Shown piece by piece: positions 42,099-43,318 of a DNA stretch of 43,318 bases. A program made the position numbers and the translations under genes. This DNA comes from CAZAKO01 sp964546145 (GTDB lineage Bacteria > Fidelibacterota > UBA2242). The stretch covers positions 1 through 43,318 of the forward strand of contig CAZJIU010000011.1 of NCBI GenBank assembly GCA_964546145.1, written 5' to 3'. Under the pieces are notes generated by a model, which saw nothing but the letters and a program-made list of their open reading frames with translations, had not been told where the DNA came from and ran no database searches. How positions within the stretch are numbered: position 1 is the first letter of the stretch; every line of letters begins with the position of its first letter.

Positions 42099-43154
42099 AT
42101 GAGACCGATTAGAATATCGCTCAACACAATCAGCCGATTGGGGATGGGATTGCTGTTGATCATCAGCACTTCAATTACTTTACTGGCACTAGACGACAAA
42201 TATGCCGGCGAGTTCCTGAAAATCGGCGTTGGTGTGCGGGAAATGAGTCTCGGCGGCGCGGCGGTTGCCGCTACCCAGGCGGTCGCAGCGGCTTATTGGA
42301 ATCCGGCGCAGCTGGCGAGCAATTCGGTCTTTTCGGGACAATTTATGCATGCTGAAGAATTTGCCGGGGTGCTGAACCTGGATTACCTCGCGGTTGCCCT
42401 GCCGGCGCGCTCACCTTTTGCCTATAGTTTGAGTTATTTTCGCTTGGGTGTTGACGGCATTTCCGATACCCGGTCAGCGCTGATTGATGATAACGGGAAC
42501 GGTCAGCTGGATTCGGGAGAACGCCTCGATCCGTCGAAGTTCCGCACTTTTGGTGCCAGTGAGAGTGCGCTGCTGTTTGCCCTGGCGCGCTCTCTGAATC
42601 CCAATCTAAATTGCGGAGGAACATTTAAGATACTCAATAAATCCTTAGGCACAACCCAAGCCTGGGGCGTTGGTTTTGACCTTGGGGCTCTCTATCAATT
42701 ACTACCAGGATTGATGGTTGGCGGAGTGCTACGTGACGTAACTACTACCTTTCTCTATTATCCCGACGGCAGCAATGAATTTATCCTGCCTTCGATCCAA
42801 CTGGGTGGCAGCTTTACCTGGGCGCCAAAGATCGTTCCACTCATAATTCGTCCTTCACTGGGCTGGGATCTGACCTTCGAGGGAAAAACCAACCAGGCGG
42901 ATTTCAACTTAGGTTTTATCAGCAGTGGATTCCGGGTGGGACTGGAACTGCAGATCAAACGCGCCATCCTGCTGCGCGCCGGACGGGATAATCTTGGCAA
43001 CCTGCATGTGGGTTTGGGACTCGAGACGGCGGTTGGCAGTCTTGATTATGCCCTCGCAATGGGCGGCTCCTATGCGGAACTGGGGCAATCCCAACGGGTG
43101 GGTCTGACACTGTATTTTCGGGAACTGGGCAAGGCGGTTAAAAAATATCTGTAA
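42099..43154 (+). CDS. PorV/PorQ-family outer-membrane protein
   Basis: About 351 residues from ATG at 42099; the frame opens at 42054 as a TTG overlapping the mutS stop. A signal peptide (LGMGLLLIISTSITLLA) precedes KYAGEFLKIGVGVREMSLGG and AAYWNPAQLA, diagnostic of the PorV/PorQ family, a FadL-like barrel. In Bacteroidota PorV helps type IX secretion; other FCB members have unclear roles. YYPDGSNEFILPSIQLGGSF and the closing barrel strands GLTLYFREL fit a 14-strand barrel. No other type IX secretion gene is visible. Confidence 0.85.
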   Translation: MRPIRISLNTISRLGMGLLLIISTSITLLALDDKYAGEFLKIGVGVREMSLGGAAVAATQAVAAAYWNPAQLASNSVFSGQFMHAEEFAGVLNLDYLAVALPARSPFAYSLSYFRLGVDGISDTRSALIDDNGNGQLDSGERLDPSKFRTFGASESALLFALARSLNPNLNCGGTFKILNKSLGTTQAWGVGFDLGALYQLLPGLMVGGVLRDVTTTFLYYPDGSNEFILPSIQLGGSFTWAPKIVPLIIRPSLGWDLTFEGKTNQADFNLGFISSGFRVGLELQIKRAILLRAGRDNLGNLHVGLGLETAVGSLDYALAMGGSYAELGQSQRVGLTLYFRELGKAVKKYL

Positions 43155-43186
43155 ATAGATCAAGTACCGCTGAGACATATCCGATT

Positions 43187-43214
43187 TAGACAATATTACA
43201 TTTGATTTTAAAAT
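43187..43214 (+). promoter_or_regulatory. candidate sigma-70 promoter at the right edge
   Basis: TAGACA (43187-43192) and TAAAAT (43209-43214) are 16 bases apart, each with five of six consensus bases. It lies about 100 bases before the probable start at 43312. Consensus match only. Confidence 0.35.
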
Positions 43215-43311
43215 ATTCTTTTATAACATTGTTTTTGTGGTGAGATATGGATGCGAACCAATTCGGATTATCAGGTGCAGGAAATTTTATGGAGAGTAAT
43301 CGGAGAAAATC

Positions 43312-43318
43312 ATGACCA
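43312..43318 (+). CDS. probable start of the next gene, cut by the window edge
   Basis: ATG at 43312-43314 has GGAG six bases before it, a good ribosome-binding site, and a candidate promoter upstream. Only two codons and one base are inside the window, so nothing can be said of the product. A 22-codon frame from 43247 ends at the TGA overlapping this ATG and may be a leader peptide or chance. Confidence 0.4.

Overview
The window is a dense bacterial chromosome segment, about 39 protein-coding genes with short gaps. It suggests an uncultured Gram-negative bacterium. It has Kdo and lipid A acylation genes, LptB/LptC, signal peptidase II, many lipoproteins and a PorV/PorQ-type outer-membrane protein, which together point to the FCB side of the tree (KSB1, Calditrichota or Marinimicrobia-like lineages). 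The phylum is an inference; no rRNA gene is present to fix it. I see no insertion sequence, phage, CRISPR array or tRNA gene.

Layout. (1) 1-2453: argS, then a small three-helix membrane protein resembling the Pycsar effector PycTM (DUF5706), with no nucleotide cyclase beside it. (2) 2454-2788: the only gene-free stretch over 300 bases, with a possible promoter and a decayed-looking reading frame. (3) 2789-13424: a long plus-strand run for the cell envelope and protein quality control: kdsB, kdsA, kdsC, kdsD, lptC-like, lptB, rpoN, hflK, hflC, hslV, hslU, argF. No lptA lies between lptC and lptB. (4) 13501-16672: a minus-strand operon of a D-cysteine desulfhydrase-like enzyme, a UPF0316 membrane protein, a putative lipoprotein and lspA. 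(5) 16877-23507: a TPR protein, a GH63/trehalase-like lipoprotein, an MltB-like lytic transglycosylase on the minus strand, an atypical amidohydrolase and a baeRF (eRF1-like) protein.

(6) 23636-31576 is the most interesting part. It is an apparently complete transcription unit with a strong sigma-70-like promoter at one end and a clear intrinsic terminator at the other. Its eight genes encode a FxLYD-like lipoprotein, two CpoB/YbgF-like coiled-coil/TPR proteins, an outer-membrane-barrel-like/coiled-coil/TPR protein, MotA, MotB, a reduced FliF-like protein and a FliG-like protein. No flagellar export, rod, hook, filament or FliM/FliN gene accompanies them in the window. The FliG-like protein keeps the charged torque residues. 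The FliF-like protein keeps the split RBM3 fold and a C-terminal FliG-binding-like helix. I read this as a candidate non-flagellar, ion-driven rotary motor coupled to an outer-membrane/periplasmic assembly.

(7) 31644-43154: a TPR protein, ispG, a small secreted protein, an LpxL-type acyltransferase, a TsaC/Sua5 protein, selA and selB (selenocysteine incorporation), mutS and a PorV/PorQ-family protein. The window ends on the first bases of what is probably another gene.
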